From: Pseudomonadota bacterium
GTDB lineage: Bacteria; Pseudomonadota; Gammaproteobacteria; Burkholderiales; Burkholderiaceae_B
NCBI GenBank assembly: GCA_023427945.1
Contig: JAEYZR010000112.1
Coordinates: 1 to 9,738 of the forward strand
Reading direction: 5' to 3'
DNA length: 9,738 bases
Positions 8,173 through 9,738 of the stretch are shown here, in pieces (the first letter of the stretch is position 1; each line of letters begins with the position of its first letter). A program made the position numbers and the translations under genes. The notes beneath the pieces were generated by a model. It did no database searches, was not told where the DNA came from, and was given only the letters and a program-made list of their open reading frames with translations.

Positions 8173-9695
8173 ACCACCTCCCCTCGATCGAGTGCGAGGT
8201 TGTTGACCGCGTCGACAAACGCTTCACCGCGATGACCGTAATTGCGAAACATGTCCATGCTGGCGCAGGCCGGCGAGAGCACCACGGCATCCCCTTCCTC
8301 GGCCTTCTCCAGGGCGCGCGCGACGGCGGCATCCAGACTGTCCACCTGCTCCACCGGCACACCGACCTCGGCCAGCGCATCCGCAATCAGGGCAGCATCC
8401 TGCCCGATGAGCACCACCGCACGGGCGTGCTGCGCCACGGCCTGCGCCAGGGGCGAAAAATCCTGCCCTTTCCCCAGGCCGCCCGCGATCAGGACGACAG
8501 GCTGACCCATGCCCTGCAGCGCGGCGACCGAGGCACCCACATTGGTGCCCTTGCTGTCGTTGACGAAGTCCACGCCGGCGATCGTGCGTACGAAATTCGT
8601 GCGATGCGGTTCGCCCTCATACTCGCCCGCTGCGCGCAGCAAGCCCCCCCAGCCCAGATCCAGCACGCGGGCCAAGGCCAGCGCCGCCAGGACATTGCTC
8701 GCGTTGTGCATGCCACGCAGGCGCAGCGCATCGATGGGCATCAGGCGCGAAAGCCGTCCGACCTGCCTCACAGGTTCGGGCGCATTCTTCTTGCGACGTG
8801 GCGCGGGAGCGTCGTCATCCAGTTCATTGGACAGGCTTGCACAAAGCCAGCTCACGCCTGCAACCACTTCTATTCCGAGATCGCCCACCAGGGTGGGCAC
8901 ACCCGTGCCGAAGGTGCGCACCGCCAGAGACTGAGCCTCGCCCACCATGGGCAGAACCTGGGCATCGTCACGATTGCCGATCTTCACGCGTGCCTTGGCA
9001 TAGATACGCGACTTCGCACCCGCATAGGCCGCCTCGCTGCCATGCCAGTCGAGATGATCCTGTGTCACATTCAATACGGCTGCGGCATCCGGGCACAACG
9101 ACGATGTGGTCTCGAGCTGGAAACTGGATAGCTCGATCACCCATACCTGCGGCAGACTTTCTGTATCGATCGCGTGCATCAGTGCGGTCAGGGCGGCCGG
9201 TCCGATATTGCCCGCAGCCACAGCGGTCATGCCCGAGGACTCCAGCATGCATCGTGTCAGCGCGGTGACCGTCGTCTTGCCGTTGGTTCCTGTCACCGCC
9301 AGCACACGCGGCGCATAACCCTGCTGCTCATTCAGCACCGCCAGGGCACGGGCGAACAATTCGATTTCACCGACGACCTCGATGCCCGCCGCCTGGGCAG
9401 CGTCCAGCACCTCACGCACAGGCGCATCGGTAGGCACCAGGCCGGGACTGAGCACAACCTGCCCCGCGCCTTCAATCAGGTCGGCGGTAAAAGCACCTTC
9501 GCCCAGCACGTATTGCGTATCGGCGCCCGCGAGATCTTCGCGCAACGCGTCCATCCCAGGCGGATGCGCACGCGTATCGGCCACGCGAAGCGCCAGCCCC
9601 TGCCGGGCGCACCAGCGCGCAGCAGCCGAGCCGGTCTCTCCTACACCGAGGATGAGGACCCGCATCGATACCAGAGGCGTCGCAAACGTAGTCAT
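8169..9695 (-). CDS. murD: MurD, UDP-N-acetylmuramoyl-L-alanine--D-glutamate ligase
   Basis: This cytoplasmic Mur ligase adds D-glutamate to UDP-MurNAc-L-Ala using ATP, the second amino-acid step of peptidoglycan precursor synthesis. The 508-residue product shows an N-terminal nucleotide-fold glycine motif (LGVGETG, about 16-22), the Mur ligase P-loop TGTNGKTT (135-142), the ELSSFQLE segment (188-195), NVTQDHLDWHG (209-219), the HNASN motif (330-334), and the C-terminal domain with NDSKGTN (379-385) and SPACASMDMF (474-483). It is about 70 residues longer than E. coli MurD (438). Part of the excess is a charged, proline-rich insert at about 293-320, and another part is the N-terminal segment. 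An alternative ATG lies at residue 11, but the first ATG is preferred because it overlaps the mraY stop as ATGA, like the next four junctions. No strong Shine-Dalgarno precedes it, so translation probably depends on coupling to mraY. Confidence 0.97.
   Translation of the reverse strand: MTTFATPLVSMRVLILGVGETGSAAARWCARQGLALRVADTRAHPPGMDALREDLAGADTQYVLGEGAFTADLIEGAGQVVLSPGLVPTDAPVREVLDAAQAAGIEVVGEIELFARALAVLNEQQGYAPRVLAVTGTNGKTTVTALTRCMLESSGMTAVAAGNIGPAALTALMHAIDTESLPQVWVIELSSFQLETTSSLCPDAAAVLNVTQDHLDWHGSEAAYAGAKSRIYAKARVKIGNRDDAQVLPMVGEAQSLAVRTFGTGVPTLVGDLGIEVVAGVSWLCASLSNELDDDAPAPRRKKNAPEPVRQVGRLSRLMPIDALRLRGMHNASNVLAALALARVLDLGWGGLLRAAGEYEGEPHRTNFVRTIAGVDFVNDSKGTNVGASVAALQGMGQPVVLIAGGLGKGQDFSPLAQAVAQHARAVVLIGQDAALIADALAEVGVPVEQVDSLDAAVARALEKAEEGDAVVLSPACASMDMFRNYGHRGEAFVDAVNNLALDRGEVV
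8176..8185 (-). promoter_or_regulatory. Strong Shine-Dalgarno of ftsW
   Basis: On the minus strand the end of murD reads GAGGGGAGGTGGT directly before the ftsW ATG, giving GGAGGT three bases and GAGGGG seven bases before the start. It is the best ribosome-binding site in the overlapping mraY-ddlB run and supports the ATG at 8172. It lies inside the last codons of murD. Confidence 0.75.
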
Positions 9696-9738
9696 CTGAG
9701 TTTCAGCGTGGACAGACCGATCAACACCAGCATCATGC
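9692..9738 (-). CDS. mraY: MraY, phospho-N-acetylmuramoyl-pentapeptide-transferase (C-terminal end only)
   Basis: Only the last 14 codons and the stop are in the window; the rest lies beyond the right edge. The readable end is MMLVLIGLSTLKLR followed by TGA, which closely matches the C-terminus of E. coli MraY (MLVLIGLATLKVR, from memory). MraY is the polytopic membrane enzyme that moves phospho-MurNAc-pentapeptide from UDP to undecaprenyl phosphate, making lipid I. The stop codon overlaps the murD start as ATGA, and mraY directly before murD is the standard dcw order. The identification rests on a short peptide plus this context, and both agree. Confidence 0.88.
   Translation of the reverse strand, partial: MMLVLIGLSTLKLR

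Noticed and set aside
9665..9695. Shorter MurD starting at Met11 (MRVLILGVGETG)
   Set aside because: It would bring the N-terminus closer to E. coli MurD, but the first ATG overlaps the mraY stop in the same way as the other junctions, so it is preferred. The short form cannot be fully excluded.

Overview
The window is a stretch of the division and cell wall (dcw) cluster of a GC-rich Gram-negative bacterium. Every real gene lies on the minus strand, so transcription runs from right to left. The protein variants (FtsZ with an exact DIPAFLRKQAD C-terminal tail, a MurD of about 508 residues, a 274-residue FtsQ) and the gene order point to a betaproteobacterium. The best guess is Burkholderiales, family Alcaligenaceae (Bordetella/Achromobacter-like). 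That placement is inferred from protein resemblance and not from a marker gene.

Layout in transcription order: the last 14 codons of mraY (right edge), murD, ftsW, murG, murC, ddlB, ftsQ, ftsA, then a 234-base intergenic region, then ftsZ, and 50 bases of downstream sequence at the left edge. This is the canonical order known from Escherichia coli. All genes except mraY are complete, with the expected catalytic motifs and no frameshifts. From mraY to ddlB each gene overlaps the next by the same four bases (ATGA), giving five such junctions in a row. ddlB to ftsQ and ftsQ to ftsA are separated by only 12 and 4 bases.

How the genes work together: MurC and MurD add the first two amino acids to the UDP-MurNAc precursor. 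Ddl supplies D-Ala-D-Ala for the pentapeptide. MraY makes lipid I and MurG converts it to lipid II. FtsW polymerises lipid II at the septum. FtsZ forms the ring, FtsA tethers it to the membrane, and FtsQ links the cytoplasmic and periplasmic parts of the divisome.

The only non-coding stretch of any size is the ftsA-ftsZ gap, which has an AT-rich part, two small inverted repeats sharing a TTGCGG/CCGCAA element, and a good Shine-Dalgarno before ftsZ. It may be a dedicated ftsZ leader or promoter region. I saw no mobile elements, CRISPR arrays, tRNA or rRNA genes, and nothing that looks like a new biological system. The findings are modest: coupling architecture, the ftsZ leader, and lineage-type insertions in MurD and FtsQ.
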